The notes: generated from the sequence alone by a model not told the origin. A stretch of DNA of 64,000 bases from Ruminiclostridium sufflavum DSM 19573 (GCF_003208175.1 NZ_QKMR01000002.1:1-64000), one strand, 5' to 3'; shown: positions 20,995 through 30,366, counted from the stretch's first letter. A program made the numbers and translations.

Positions 20995-22188
20995 ATGAAA
21001 ATTTTAGTTATTAATGCAGGCAGTTCTTCATTAAAATATCAGCTTATTGATATGGCAAATGAATCAGTTCTTGCAAAGGGTCTATGCGACAGAATAGGTA
21101 TTGATAACTCATTTATTAAGCAAACAAGAGGTTCTGAAAAGGCTGTTGTACTTAATAAAATATTGAAAAATCATAAGGATGCCATTGAGGCAGTTATCAG
21201 TGCTCTTACCGATGAGAGTATAGGTGTAATTAAGAATATGTCTGAAATATCAGCAGTAGGACATAGAATTGTTCACGGCGGTGAGAAATTCAACAGCTCT
21301 GCAATAATTGATGAAAAGGTTATGGAGGCTGTAAGAGAGTGCATTGATATAGCACCGCTTCACAATCCGCCAAATATTATCGGTATAGAGGCCTGTCAGG
21401 CAATAATGCCCGAGGTTCCTATGGTAGCTGTTTTTGATACTACCTTCCACAGTGCAATGCCGGAATATGCATATCTGTATGCTTTGCCTTATGAATTATA
21501 TGAGAAGTACGGCATAAGAAAATATGGTTTTCACGGAACCTCCCACAAATTTGTTGCAGAGAGAGCAGCAGAAATGTTAGGAAAGCCTCTTAGTGAATTG
21601 AAAATAATTACCTGCCACCTTGGAAATGGTTCAAGTATTTGTGCTGTTAACAAAGGCAAGTCTGTTGACACTTCAATGGGCTTTACTCCGCTTCCCGGTT
21701 TGGCAATGGGAACGAGATGCGGTAATATTGACCCTGAGGTTGTAACTTTTTTAATGGATAAGGAAAAGCTTGATATTAAAGGTGTAAGCACTCTTTTAAA
21801 TAAGAAGTCCGGAGTTTTGGGCGTATCCGGAATAAGCAGTGATTTCAGGGATATACAGGCAGCTGCCAGAGAAAATAATAAAAGAGCAAAGCTTGCGCTT
21901 GATATTTTCTGCTATGATTGTAAAAAGTTCATTGGCGCATATATAAGCGCAATGAATGGTGTGGATGCAATTGTATTTACTGCCGGTGTCGGAGAGAATG
22001 ACTATGATATCAGAAAACGTATTGTTGACGATATGGATTTCTTCGGGATTAAAATTGATGAGGATAAGAACTGTGTAAGCGGTAAGGAAGTAAATATCAG
22101 TGCTGCCGATGCAAAAGTAAGCACACTTGTTATTCCCACAAATGAAGAGCTTGCCATAGCAAGAGAAGCATTAAGATTATTGAAATAA
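20995..22188 (+). CDS. ackA: Acetate kinase
   Basis: AckA transfers phosphate from acetyl phosphate to ADP, giving acetate and ATP. The ASKHA-family signatures are present: [15 protein letters not shown] at the N-terminus, [10 protein letters not shown], the catalytic region [22 protein letters not shown] and FTAGVGEND. The 397-residue length is standard. A GAGGAG site precedes the ATG. Cotranscription with pta from the promoter at 19.68 kb is likely. Confidence 0.97.
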   Translation: MKILVINAGSSSLKYQLIDMANESVLAKGLCDRIGIDNSFIKQTRGSEKAVVLNKILKNHKDAIEAVISALTDESIGVIKNMSEISAVGHRIVHGGEKFNSSAIIDEKVMEAVRECIDIAPLHNPPNIIGIEACQAIMPEVPMVAVFDTTFHSAMPEYAYLYALPYELYEKYGIRKYGFHGTSHKFVAERAAEMLGKPLSELKIITCHLGNGSSICAVNKGKSVDTSMGFTPLPGLAMGTRCGNIDPEVVTFLMDKEKLDIKGVSTLLNKKSGVLGVSGISSDFRDIQAAARENNKRAKLALDIFCYDCKKFIGAYISAMNGVDAIVFTAGVGENDYDIRKRIVDDMDFFGIKIDEDKNCVSGKEVNISAADAKVSTLVIPTNEELAIAREALRLLK

Positions 22189-22209
22189 TTTATGACAACT
22201 TGGATTTTT

Positions 22210-22330
22210 ACTAAGGTCAATTATGGTTCAAGCCTTTACAACGGTAGAATATCGGGAGTGATATCTTCTTTTAGGCGGATTAGGCTTTTAAGCAGTTTTT
22301 GAATACAGGCTGGGGTTTGTAAAATAGGTT
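22210..22330. repeat. Dispersed intergenic repeat, copy C
   Basis: The left motif ACTAAGGTCAATTATGGTTC-AAGCC (22210-22255) is followed by a middle (TTTTAGGCGGATTAGGCTTTTAAGCAG) that resembles copy D. The right end is missing or decayed. Confidence 0.6.
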
Positions 22331-22366
22331 AGATTAATTAATATAAAATTATCCGAAATTGAATTA

Positions 22367-22395
22367 TTGACAAATGCTGTATTAGTTAGTATAAT
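22367..22395 (+). promoter_or_regulatory. Sigma-A promoter for yceD-rpmF
   Basis: TTGACA (22367-22372) and TATAAT (22390-22395) with a 17-base spacer, 30 bases upstream of the yceD start. Confidence 0.85.
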
Positions 22396-22424
22396 ATCAA
22401 TTGTCGGTTTTTAAGAGGTTACTG

Positions 22425-22922
22425 ATGAGAGTAAACGTATCTGATATTGTTAAAACTGAAGGTGCAGGCATAGATGTCAATTATTATGGTGATTTGTCTG
22501 GATTGCGGGAGTTTGATAATTCAGTAGATTTTAAGCCTTCTTTTAAGTTTACAGGCCGTATAGTCAATTTAGGCGGACTGTTAAAGCTGAGTGGTGAACT
22601 TCATTTTGAATTTGTTGCAGATTGCCTCAGATGTCTTGAACGCATTGAAACAGTGATGGATATAGAGGTGAAGGAGGTCTTTGTTGAGGTTATTGATTCT
22701 GATGAGGCCGATGCATATATATATGAAGGTAATGTTGTTGACATTGAAAAGCCACTTATTGACAACATATTACTTGCTATGCCTACAAAAATTATTTGCA
22801 GTGATGACTGTAAGGGTTTATGTAAGCATTGCGGTGCTAATTTAAATTTTAAAAATTGTAATTGTGATGAAAGCAAAATAGTAGATTCAAGAATGGAAAT
22901 TCTTAAGGACTTTTTCAAATAG
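22425..22922 (+). CDS. YceD/DUF177 family protein
   Basis: DUF177 proteins precede rpmF in most bacteria and are linked to 23S rRNA or ribosome biogenesis. This one is 165 residues from the ATG at 22425, which has GAGG six bases upstream (an in-frame TTG at 22401 does not). The family pattern is visible: a beta-rich N-terminal half, CLRCLE in the middle, and a C-terminal cysteine set (CSDDCKGLCKHCGANLN...CNC) that could bind zinc. Only 42 bases separate it from rpmF. Confidence 0.88.
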   Translation: MRVNVSDIVKTEGAGIDVNYYGDLSGLREFDNSVDFKPSFKFTGRIVNLGGLLKLSGELHFEFVADCLRCLERIETVMDIEVKEVFVEVIDSDEADAYIYEGNVVDIEKPLIDNILLAMPTKIICSDDCKGLCKHCGANLNFKNCNCDESKIVDSRMEILKDFFK

Positions 22923-22964
22923 GTTTCTACTTAGATGGTTGCATTATGTAGGGAGGTGTTATTG

Positions 22965-23147
22965 ATGGCAAACCCAAGGAATAGATTTTCCAAAGCTAGG
23001 ACAGGTAAAAGAAGATCCCAGTGGAAACTGGCGTCTCCAACCTTAGTAAGCTGCCCGCAGTGTCATACTTATAAGCTGCCTCACAGGGTATGTGGTGAAT
23101 GTGGTTATTATGATGGCAAACAGGTTGTTAAAGTAGAAGCTAAATAA
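22965..23147 (+). CDS. rpmF: 50S ribosomal protein L32
   Basis: The 60-residue protein has the L32 N-terminus (MANPRNRFSKARTGKRRSQW) and the zinc-type motif CPQCHTYKLPHRVCGECGYY, so it is the C+ (zinc-containing) form. The ATG at 22965 follows GGGAGG; a further upstream in-frame start is ignored. Confidence 0.96.
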   Translation: MANPRNRFSKARTGKRRSQWKLASPTLVSCPQCHTYKLPHRVCGECGYYDGKQVVKVEAK

Positions 23148-23160
23148 TAATATTGTCATT

Positions 23161-23193
23161 AAAGCAGCAGGAATTATTCTTGCTGCTTTTTGA
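23161..23193 (+). terminator. Rho-independent terminator after rpmF
   Basis: AAAGCAGCA (23161-23169) pairs with TGCTGCTTT (23181-23189), followed by TTGATTTG. In many Firmicutes plsX/fabH follow rpmF; here the unit ends. Confidence 0.8.
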
Positions 23194-23513
23194 TTTGTTG
23201 ATTAAAAAATTGAATTGCAAAGGCTTAGTTTCGCAAGCGGGTAAAACCGCCTTGTATTTTTTGCTCAATTGTTGATGATAATATTGGTAAGCTAATAGGC
23301 TTAACCCATAGGACTATGTTCGGACAGCTTTTTATATTATGGTGTATAAAATGTGCGGTAATAAAAACAAACAAAATTACAATTATTAGTTATGAAAAAG
23401 AAAGAGAAGTGTTGCTGCAGGTAGACTTGTTTATTAAAATATATTACAATTGGTAGATGAAATAATCAAGATATTTAAGGACATAGAAATAAATGTATTG
23501 ATATAGAAAATAA

Positions 23514-23600
23514 ATTTTCAGGCCTCATGTTAATGTCTGCTGGCTGCCGACAGGCAAGGATATTGTTGAACAGCTGAAATACAAGGACTTGTGGCAGTAA
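23514..23600 (+). pseudogene. C-terminal remnant of a DUF512 (radical SAM/PDZ) protein gene
   Basis: The frame ending at TAA 23598 reads VNVCWLPTGKDIVEQLKYKD, close to the conserved DUF512 tail (V-x-GLLTG-x-DI-x-EQLK-x-KDL). In another frame just upstream lies IENKFSG, matching the preceding family motif (ENKFFG), so a frameshift separates them. DUF512 genes typically sit directly before der in clostridia, as here. The rest of the gap 23196-23513 has no recognisable coding. Confidence 0.55.
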
Positions 23601-23650
23601 TTATTATAAGCAGAGGTATTTGTTTTTTACAAAATTCGGAGGTGTAAATT

Positions 23651-24973
23651 TTGAGTAAGCCTATTGTGGCAGTGGTAGGAAGGCCTAATGTTGGAAAATC
23701 AACATTTTTTAATTATTTAGCCGGCAGCAGAATTTCTATTGTAGAGGATACTCCCGGTGTTACAAGAGATAGAATATATACGGAAATTGAATGGAGAAGC
23801 AAGAAGTTTACATTGATAGATACAGGTGGAATAGAGCCGTATTCTGAGGACATAATAATGCAGCAGATGAAGCGTCAGGCGGAGATTGCCATTGAGACTG
23901 CCGATGTTATTATTTTTATGGTTGACGCAAAAGAAGGAATGACAGCGACAGACAAGGAAGTTGCAACAATGCTGCGCAAATCTCAGAAGCCGGTTATTCT
24001 TACGGTAAATAAGGTGGATAAGGTTGGAGACCCACCGCCGGAAGTATATGAATTTTACAATTTGGCTATAGGTGAAATGATTGTTATATCTTCAGTACAC
24101 GGTTTGGGTATGGGCGACTTGCTGGATGCTGTTTTTGAGCATTTTCCGGAAGATGCGGGCAATGACGAAGATGAAGATGTTATTAAGGTTGCTGTTGTAG
24201 GCAAGCCGAATGCGGGGAAATCTTCGCTTATTAATGCAATACTTGGAGAAGAACGTGTTATAGTCAGCAATATTCCGGGGACGACGAGGGATGCAATTGA
24301 TACTCATGTTGAGATTGAAGGGCAGAAGTATACATTTATAGATACTGCCGGCATCAGAAAAAGAAGCAAGATTAATGAAAATATTGAAAAATACAGTGCT
24401 ATAAGGTCATGGACTGCTATTGAACGTGCAGATGTATGTTTGATATTGATTGATGCGGAGGATGGAGTTACAGAGCAGGACACTAAAATCGCAGGTTATG
24501 CGCATGATCAGGGAAAGGCATCAATTATTGTAATTAATAAATGGGATTTAGTTGTAAAGGAAACGGGAACTTTGGAGGAATACAGGAGACAAGTCAATGA
24601 GAGCCTAGGTTTTATGACGTATGCTCCGGTATTGTTTATTTCTGCTAAAACAGGACAAAGAGTAAACAAGATTTATGAGCTTATAAAATATGTGGCAAAT
24701 CAATCTTCATTCAGAATATCCACAGGGATGCTTAATGACATAGTAAATGAAGCCGTTGCTATGGTTCAGCCTCCATCCGACAAAGGAAAAAAATTAAAGA
24801 TATACTATATGACTCAGGTTGGTATAAAGCCTCCGTCATTCGTTATATTTGTTAACGAAACAAAGCTGTTTCATTATTCATATGAAAGGTATCTTGAAAA
24901 TCAGCTAAGAAAGAACTTCGGCTTTGAAGGTACTCCTCTGCGTTTTATTCACAGGCAGCGTGAGAAGGAGTAA
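23651..24973 (+). CDS. der: Ribosome biogenesis GTPase Der (EngA)
   Basis: Der has two tandem GTPase domains and a KH-like C-terminal domain and assists 50S subunit assembly. Domain 1 shows GRPNVGKST (residues 8-16) and DTGG. Domain 2 shows GKPNAGKSS near residue 183, TTRDAIDT and DTAGIRKRS, and NKWD. The KH-like end (TPLRFIHRQREKE) closes the 440 residues, which is normal length. The start is TTG eight bases after GGAGG. plsY follows after 38 bases. Confidence 0.96.
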   Translation: MSKPIVAVVGRPNVGKSTFFNYLAGSRISIVEDTPGVTRDRIYTEIEWRSKKFTLIDTGGIEPYSEDIIMQQMKRQAEIAIETADVIIFMVDAKEGMTATDKEVATMLRKSQKPVILTVNKVDKVGDPPPEVYEFYNLAIGEMIVISSVHGLGMGDLLDAVFEHFPEDAGNDEDEDVIKVAVVGKPNAGKSSLINAILGEERVIVSNIPGTTRDAIDTHVEIEGQKYTFIDTAGIRKRSKINENIEKYSAIRSWTAIERADVCLILIDAEDGVTEQDTKIAGYAHDQGKASIIVINKWDLVVKETGTLEEYRRQVNESLGFMTYAPVLFISAKTGQRVNKIYELIKYVANQSSFRISTGMLNDIVNEAVAMVQPPSDKGKKLKIYYMTQVGIKPPSFVIFVNETKLFHYSYERYLENQLRKNFGFEGTPLRFIHRQREKE

Positions 24974-25011
24974 GCTTATTTAAAGACACTTTATGATTTG
25001 CGGAGGTTGAA

Positions 25012-25674
25012 ATGGGGCTTTTAATAATTAGAATAACATTAGTTTTGATTACGGGATATCTTTTAGGCAGTTTAAATACCTCGATAATTGTGGGCAAATG
25101 CTATGGAGTGGATATTCGCAAGCATGGAAGCGGAAATGCGGGAATGACCAATACCTTGAGAAACCTTGGAAAGACAGCGGCTGCTCTTGTGGTTCTTGGT
25201 GATATATTAAAGGGAGTACTGTCATTTATAATAGGGAACTTAATTGTAGATTCCGGAGCTATGGTAAGTATTTTGGGAAGTCATTTGCCGGCAGCAGCCG
25301 GTGTGGGAGGAATGTTTGGCGGAATTGCTGCAATTGCAGGCCATAATTGGCCGCTGTATTTTGGCTTTAAAGGTGGAAAGGGTATTTTGACATCTTTTTC
25401 TGTTGTAATGATGATGGATTGGCAGCTGGGTATTATGCTTTTGGGCTTGTTTCTGATTGTTGTTATTATTTCAAGATATGTTTCGTTAAGCTCTATAATA
25501 GCATGTGCAGTATTTCCAGCGGCGGCGTATATAAAGGGGAATGGAACAGTATTTACAGTCTTTGCATTAATAGTGGCATTACTTGCAATATCCAGACATC
25601 ATGCCAATATTAAGCGGTTGATTAATGGAACAGAACCGAAAATAGGGAAGAAAAATAAGGATAACTCGAAGTAA
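25012..25674 (+). CDS. plsY: Acyl-phosphate:glycerol-3-phosphate acyltransferase
   Basis: PlsY is the membrane enzyme that transfers the acyl group from acyl phosphate to glycerol-3-phosphate, the first step of phospholipid synthesis. Family motifs are GSGNAGMTNTLR and GFKGGKG, placed between about five hydrophobic helices. At 220 residues it is slightly longer than the typical 200. The ATG follows GGAGG. It pairs functionally with gpsA downstream, which makes its substrate. Confidence 0.95.
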   Translation: MGLLIIRITLVLITGYLLGSLNTSIIVGKCYGVDIRKHGSGNAGMTNTLRNLGKTAAALVVLGDILKGVLSFIIGNLIVDSGAMVSILGSHLPAAAGVGGMFGGIAAIAGHNWPLYFGFKGGKGILTSFSVVMMMDWQLGIMLLGLFLIVVIISRYVSLSSIIACAVFPAAAYIKGNGTVFTVFALIVALLAISRHHANIKRLINGTEPKIGKKNKDNSK

Positions 25675-25682
25675 ATTATGTT

Positions 25683-25860
25683 TATAAGCCTTTGAGGTAA
25701 ATATCAAGGACGATATTGTCTTTTTAGGCTAATTAAGCTTTTAAGCTAATTTCAAACGCAGTTTGGGCTTGAATTTGTTTTGACTTTAGGAGGCTTCAGC
25801 CTCAAACCCAAGCTATCGGCTGATGGAATCAGGCTTTAGCCGATAGTAATTGACTTTTAG
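25683..25860. repeat. Dispersed intergenic repeat, copy D (longest copy)
   Basis: The copy fills the plsY-gpsA gap. It contains an internal TTGACTTTAGGAGGCTTCAG and the canonical right end GCCGATAGTAATTGACTTTT. AGCTATCGGCTGATGG and CAGGCTTTAGCCGATAG form an internal inverted repeat. Confidence 0.65.
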
Positions 25861-25908
25861 GAAAAAACATATTTTTTAAATAGATAAGTTATTATTTAGG
25901 AGGCAGAC

Positions 25909-26907
25909 ATGAACAGAAATGTAGCGGTTATTGGTGCAGGAAGTATGGGAGTAGCCATGGCGATTTTACTGTCAAAAAACGGTAATAATGTTGCGGTATG
26001 GTCGCCTATGAATGATGAAATAAGCATGCTTAAAGCAAACAGAGAACATGTCACCAGATTGCCTGGAGCGAAAATACCTGATAGTGTTGAATTTACTTCA
26101 GATATTGAAATCGCAGCTAAGGACAGTGAGGTTGTGGTACTGGCTGTTCCATCACAGACAACAAGGCAAAATTGCAGAGCACTTTCAAAGCTTATTTCGG
26201 CAGATACTATTGTAGTAACTTGTTCAAAGGGGATTGAGGATAGCAGCTGTAAGCTGCTTTCTGAAATTATGCAGGAGGAACTTCCCAATAACAGCATTGC
26301 AGTTTTATCAGGTCCAAGCCATGCCGAGGAAATAGCAAGGGATATTCCGACAACAGTGGTTGCGGCATCTGATAAAATTCAGGTAGCACAGTTTCTGCAG
26401 GATTTATTTATGACCCCTAATTTCAGAGTATACACTAATACGGATGTGGTTGGTGTTGAACTGGGAGGAGCTTTAAAAAATATTATAGCACTGTGTGCGG
26501 GGATATCTGATGGACTGGGATATGGAGATAATACCAAGGCCGCACTGATGACAAGAGGGATAGCTGAGATATCCAGACTTGGTGTTGCGATGGGCGGAAA
26601 TGCAGATACATTTTCAGGGCTGACAGGTGTAGGTGACCTGATTGTTACCTGCACAAGCATGCACAGCAGAAACAGAAGAGCCGGGATACTGATAGGACAG
26701 GGAAAGAGTGTTCAGCAAGCTCTGGAAGAGGTGAATATGGTAGTTGAGGGAGTTGCAACTACAAAGCCTGCATATGAATTGGCAAAAAAGCTGGAGGTAT
26801 CAATGCCGATAACTAACGAAGCCTACAGTATTTTATATGAAGGCAAGAACCCCAGATTTGCGGTGGGAGACTTGATGACCAGAGACAAAAAGACTGAGAT
26901 GCAATAA
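25909..26907 (+). CDS. gpsA: Glycerol-3-phosphate dehydrogenase [NAD(P)+]
   Basis: GpsA reduces dihydroxyacetone phosphate to sn-glycerol-3-phosphate for lipid synthesis. The NAD-binding loop VIGAGSMGVAMA starts at residue 6. The family motifs LSGPSHAEEIA and the catalytic region GGALKNIIALCAGISDGLGY follow, with GLTGVGDLIVTCTS after them. Length 332 is typical. AGGAGG precedes the ATG. A terminator follows. Confidence 0.96.
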   Translation: MNRNVAVIGAGSMGVAMAILLSKNGNNVAVWSPMNDEISMLKANREHVTRLPGAKIPDSVEFTSDIEIAAKDSEVVVLAVPSQTTRQNCRALSKLISADTIVVTCSKGIEDSSCKLLSEIMQEELPNNSIAVLSGPSHAEEIARDIPTTVVAASDKIQVAQFLQDLFMTPNFRVYTNTDVVGVELGGALKNIIALCAGISDGLGYGDNTKAALMTRGIAEISRLGVAMGGNADTFSGLTGVGDLIVTCTSMHSRNRRAGILIGQGKSVQQALEEVNMVVEGVATTKPAYELAKKLEVSMPITNEAYSILYEGKNPRFAVGDLMTRDKKTEMQ

Positions 26908-26924
26908 TAAAAGCGTATAATTTT

Positions 26925-26976
26925 ACCAAGGACAATTACGGCTAAAAGCCTTAGGACGATAGTGATTGACTTTTTT
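26925..26976. repeat. Dispersed intergenic repeat, copy E (short form)
   Basis: ACCAAGGACAATTACGGCTA is followed by AAGCCTTAGG and ACGATAGTGATTGACTTTT: both ends joined with almost no middle. Confidence 0.6.
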
Positions 26977-27007
26977 ATGCAGTTAAAAGGCCTATATTGA
27001 TTTTATA

Positions 27008-27046
27008 AAAAACTCAAGAAATAATTATCTTGAGTTTTTATTTTTT
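27008..27046 (+). terminator. Rho-independent terminator after gpsA
   Basis: AAAAACTCAAG (27008-27018) pairs with CTTGAGTTTTT (27029-27039), with a further T run. It separates gpsA from spoIVA. Confidence 0.8.
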
Positions 27047-27141
27047 TGTAATAATAACTTTTTTAAGACATATATTTAATATTGAACAAGACAAAATGCA
27101 TAGCCTGATGGGCATGTAGCAATATAGGGGAGGGTTCTAGG

Positions 27142-28410
27142 GTGGAAAAATTCAACATATACCAGCAAATAGCTGAAAGAACTCAGGGGGATATTTATAT
27201 AGGTATTGTGGGACCTGTTAGAACTGGAAAATCAACTTTTATAAAAAGGTTTATGGATTTGTTGGTTATTCCGAATATAGAGAACACATATCAAAAGGAA
27301 AGAGCTATAGACGAACTTCCGCAAAGTGCATCTGGAAGGACTATAATGACTACCGAACCTAAATTCATCCCCAATGAGGCAGTTGAAATATCTATTGATG
27401 ACAACGTGCAGCTGAAGGTAAGAATGATTGATTGTGTAGGATATATGGTGAAAGGTGCTATGGGACACTTGGAAAATGAGGCTCCGAGGATGGTTTCAAC
27501 TCCATGGTATGATTACCAGATTCCTTTTGAGGAAGCAGCTGAAATAGGAACAAGAAAAGTGATTAACGAGCATTCAACGATCGGAATAGTTATAACTACA
27601 GATGGCAGCATCGCAGATATCGAAAGAGAAGATTATGTGGAAGCTGAAAAGAGGGTAATAAATGAGCTGAAAGCTATAAATAAGCCATTTGTAATTATAA
27701 TAAACTCAACCAGACCAAGAAATGATGAAACCTTGAGGCTGTGTGATGAGCTTGAGCAAAAATATGGCGTGGCAGTACTGGCAATGGATTGTCTGCAGCT
27801 TAGGATCGATGATGTTGATTCAATAATGGAAAGAATTCTTCAGGAATTTCCAATCTCGGAAATTGGCATTAATATTCCGAAATGGGTTGAAGCTCTGGAT
27901 GACTCTCACTGGCTTAAAAGTGAAATCATTGATTCAATCAGAAGCACATTTAAAGCTTCAAGCAGGATAAGAGAAATAAAGGCTGCTGTGAGTTCATTTG
28001 AAAATTACGATTTCATTAAGAAAATATCTATCGATAAGGTAAGCTTGGGTGAGGGTACAATACTCATTGATTTGACAACGGCAGACGGCTTGCTGTACAG
28101 AATTCTGAGCGAGGAGTCCGGAATGGAGATTGAGGGCGAGCACAGGCTTATAAGCTTGATTAAGGAACTGGCGAAAGTAAAAAAAGAGTATGATAGGGTA
28201 GAATATGCACTTCATGAAGTAAAGATAAAGGGCTACGGAATGGTTTCTCCGCAAATGGATGAGCTTACTCTGGAAGAACCTGAAATAATCAAGCAGGGCA
28301 ACAGATACGGCGTTAAGCTCCATGCAAGTGCTCCGTCTATACATATTGATTGGAACAAACAGAAGTGTAAAAAATGTTCGAGGTGTTCCAGGAACGAAAA
28401 AACAGCATGA
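27142..28410 (+). CDS. spoIVA: Stage IV sporulation protein A, C-terminally truncated
   Basis: SpoIVA is the ATPase that polymerises on the forespore surface and forms the base of the spore coat. The TRAFAC-like ATPase domain is intact: Walker A GPVRTGKSTF (residues 24-33), IMTTEPKF, and DCVGYMVKGAMGH. The middle domain follows as in other clostridia. The known family is about 492 residues; this one is 422 and diverges right after YGVKLHASAPSIH, ending in a Lys/Cys-rich tail (CKKCSRCSRNEKTA). The conserved C-terminal 80 residues, needed for assembly in Bacillus subtilis, are absent from all frames downstream. Position after gpsA is the conserved locus, so this is not simply a paralogue. Confidence 0.85.
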   Translation: MEKFNIYQQIAERTQGDIYIGIVGPVRTGKSTFIKRFMDLLVIPNIENTYQKERAIDELPQSASGRTIMTTEPKFIPNEAVEISIDDNVQLKVRMIDCVGYMVKGAMGHLENEAPRMVSTPWYDYQIPFEEAAEIGTRKVINEHSTIGIVITTDGSIADIEREDYVEAEKRVINELKAINKPFVIIINSTRPRNDETLRLCDELEQKYGVAVLAMDCLQLRIDDVDSIMERILQEFPISEIGINIPKWVEALDDSHWLKSEIIDSIRSTFKASSRIREIKAAVSSFENYDFIKKISIDKVSLGEGTILIDLTTADGLLYRILSEESGMEIEGEHRLISLIKELAKVKKEYDRVEYALHEVKIKGYGMVSPQMDELTLEEPEIIKQGNRYGVKLHASAPSIHIDWNKQKCKKCSRCSRNEKTA

Positions 28411-28462
28411 TTTTATTTATAATATTTATGTGTATTTAACAGTTTAATATATTTAACTTAGG

Positions 28463-28488
28463 CAACTGATTTTATCAGTTGTTTTTTT
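28463..28488 (+). terminator. Rho-independent terminator after spoIVA
   Basis: CAACTGA (28463-28469) pairs with TCAGTTG (28475-28481), followed by seven T. Confidence 0.85.
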
Positions 28489-28516
28489 GTATAACTAAAA
28501 CGAGGAGAACAATATT

Positions 28517-28630
28517 ATGAGAAAAATTCAGAAGCTATTTCGCAGTCGGTATCTGACCCTCCATAAAATTATCCAATTAGCTTTGGATACTGAAAAGGGA
28601 AATTGTATATTTATTCATATATTAGTATAG
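28517..28630 (+). CDS. Possible 37-residue peptide
   Basis: A basic N-terminus (MRKIQKLFRSRYLTLHKII) and hydrophobic end are read from ATG eight bases after GAGGAG. Only the ribosome binding site supports it; it may be a remnant. It lies in the gap between spoIVA and the ATPase gene. Confidence 0.25.
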   Translation: MRKIQKLFRSRYLTLHKIIQLALDTEKGNCIFIHILV

Positions 28631-28661
28631 ACATAAATAGAATAGTTAATAATAGTTATAC

Positions 28662-28689
28662 TTGAAATTATAATAATATATAGTATAAT
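28662..28689 (+). promoter_or_regulatory. Promoter of the DUF234-type ATPase gene
   Basis: TTGAAA (28662-28667) and TATAAT (28684-28689), 16-base spacer, just upstream of the AGGAG site. Confidence 0.6.
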
Positions 28690-28711
28690 TATTTCGAGAG
28701 GAGTGAATCAA

Positions 28712-30100
28712 ATGAAAAGTTTTATTGACAGAGAACAAGAAATGCAATTTTTAAATAACGAATATAATCGAAAGGGTTCTTCTCTGGTGGTTCTTTATGG
28801 TAGGCGAAGGGTAGGCAAAACAGAGCTGTCAGCTGCGTTTATGCGAAACAAAAATGCAATGTATTTTCTTGTTACCGAGGAAAGTGAGCTGCAAAACCGC
28901 AATGCATTTAAGGAGGCAATAGCGGACTTCTGCGATAATGACCTATTAAGACATGCAAAGGTGGACAGCTGGGAAATTTTATTTAAGACACTTCTTTCAG
29001 AAGCTTTAGGAGAAAAGCTTATTTTAGTAATCGATGAATTTCAGTATATTGGAAAATCAAATCCGGCATTTCCATCAATTTTTCAAAAGATATGGGACAC
29101 TATGCTGAAGGATCAAAATATCATGGTAATACTCTGCGGATCGTTGATATCTATGATGGAGAGTCAGACCCTGAATTATAACAGTCCATTATACGGCAGA
29201 CGAACAGGACAGATTAAGCTGAAGCAGATTCCTTTTGCATATTATCAGGAGTTCTTCCCGAACAAGAAACGAAAGGATCTAATCGGGCATTATGCGGTTA
29301 CAGGTGGCGTACCCAAATATATAGAGCTTTTTTATGATAGTGAGGATCTCTATTCTGCAATTGATAAAAATGTATTATCAAAACAAAGCTTTCTTTACGA
29401 TGAGCCGAATTTCTTATTGCAGCGTGAGGTCACAGAGGTGGGAAGCTATTTTTCCGTTATAAAAGCAATTGCGGCAGGTAATCAAAAGCTGGCTAAAATA
29501 GCCGGAACCTTGGAATTAAAGCAAACTGGATTAACTAAATATCTGAAGACTTTAATAGACCTTGATATTTTGGAACGGGAAGTTCCTATTACAGAATTAA
29601 ATCCTGAAAAAAGCAAGATGGGACTATATAAAATAAAAGATAATTTTATTCTTTTCTGGTTCAAGTTTATCTATCCGAATTTAAGCTTTATTGAGTCAGG
29701 AAATAAAGAGCTTGCCATGAAAAAGATACGGGCGAATCTGACGGATGGGCATATAGGGTACGTATACGAAGATATATGCATAGAGGAAATGTGGAAGCTT
29801 AATGCTGAGGGGAAATGGGACTTTACTTTTGATAGGGCAGGCAGATGGTGGAATAACAACAAGGAAATTGATATAGTTGCTTTTGACAGCACCGGAACAG
29901 ATATCATATTTGGAGAGTGCAAATATTGGGAAGGCAAGGTTGGAGTCAATGTTCTCTCTGCACTTGAAGAAAAGGCAAAGGCGGTTGGGTGGAAAAAGGA
30001 TCTCCGCAGAGAGCATTTCATCCTTTTTAGTATTAATGGATTTACAGAGGAGCTGGTTGAACTGGTTAAGACAAGAAACAATGTTGTTCTGAGGGAGTGA
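28712..30100 (+). CDS. AAA ATPase with DUF234-type C-terminal nuclease-like domain
   Basis: The N-terminal P-loop ATPase has Walker A in VLYGRRRVGKTEL and Walker B LILVIDEFQY. A winged-helix region follows, with IKAIAAGNQKLAKIAGTLEL and LKQTGLTKYLKTLIDLDILERE. The C-terminal DUF234 region has EIDIVAFD...IIFGECKYWEGKVG, which has the spacing of a PD-(D/E)xK nuclease core. This family (archaeal-type ATPase, PF01637 + PF03008) is widespread and of unknown role, often thought mobile. The start is the ATG at 28712 with AGGAG; the GTG at 28703 overlaps that site and is rejected. Length is 462 residues. The gene stands alone. Confidence 0.82.
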   Translation: MKSFIDREQEMQFLNNEYNRKGSSLVVLYGRRRVGKTELSAAFMRNKNAMYFLVTEESELQNRNAFKEAIADFCDNDLLRHAKVDSWEILFKTLLSEALGEKLILVIDEFQYIGKSNPAFPSIFQKIWDTMLKDQNIMVILCGSLISMMESQTLNYNSPLYGRRTGQIKLKQIPFAYYQEFFPNKKRKDLIGHYAVTGGVPKYIELFYDSEDLYSAIDKNVLSKQSFLYDEPNFLLQREVTEVGSYFSVIKAIAAGNQKLAKIAGTLELKQTGLTKYLKTLIDLDILEREVPITELNPEKSKMGLYKIKDNFILFWFKFIYPNLSFIESGNKELAMKKIRANLTDGHIGYVYEDICIEEMWKLNAEGKWDFTFDRAGRWWNNNKEIDIVAFDSTGTDIIFGECKYWEGKVGVNVLSALEEKAKAVGWKKDLRREHFILFSINGFTEELVELVKTRNNVVLRE

Positions 30101-30177
30101 ACAATTTAATCCAATATTTTACAATAATTTAATTAGAAGCTTTAGTGTCTGTATAATGGGGTTAACTCCACTCCTTC

Positions 30178-30255
30178 CATGCGAAGCCTTTAGGTCAACC
30201 TATTGGAACCTAACCCACCGGCTTCTAGCCGGTAATAATTTAGTTTCCAAAATAA
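30178..30255. repeat. Divergent member of the dispersed repeat, copy F
   Basis: GCGAAGCCTTTAGGTCAACC and GGCTTCTAGCCGGTAATAAT resemble the family's ends, with more mismatches than the other copies. Confidence 0.35.
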
Positions 30256-30315
30256 AAGTATTCATTTATTCCTAGGCAAGCATTTTTAAGAGAGGGGTGC
30301 GGACATAAAGTCTGT

Positions 30316-30366
30316 AAATCCAGTTTTCTATGATAAAATTAAAAATCATAGGAGGCTGGATTTTTT
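30316..30366 (+). terminator. Two-part hairpin with T tract
   Basis: An outer stem AAATCCAG (30316-30323) / CTGGATTT (30355-30362) encloses CTATGAT (30328-30334) / ATCATAG (30345-30351), ending in a T run. It could be a terminator or the end of a lost mobile element. Confidence 0.5.
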
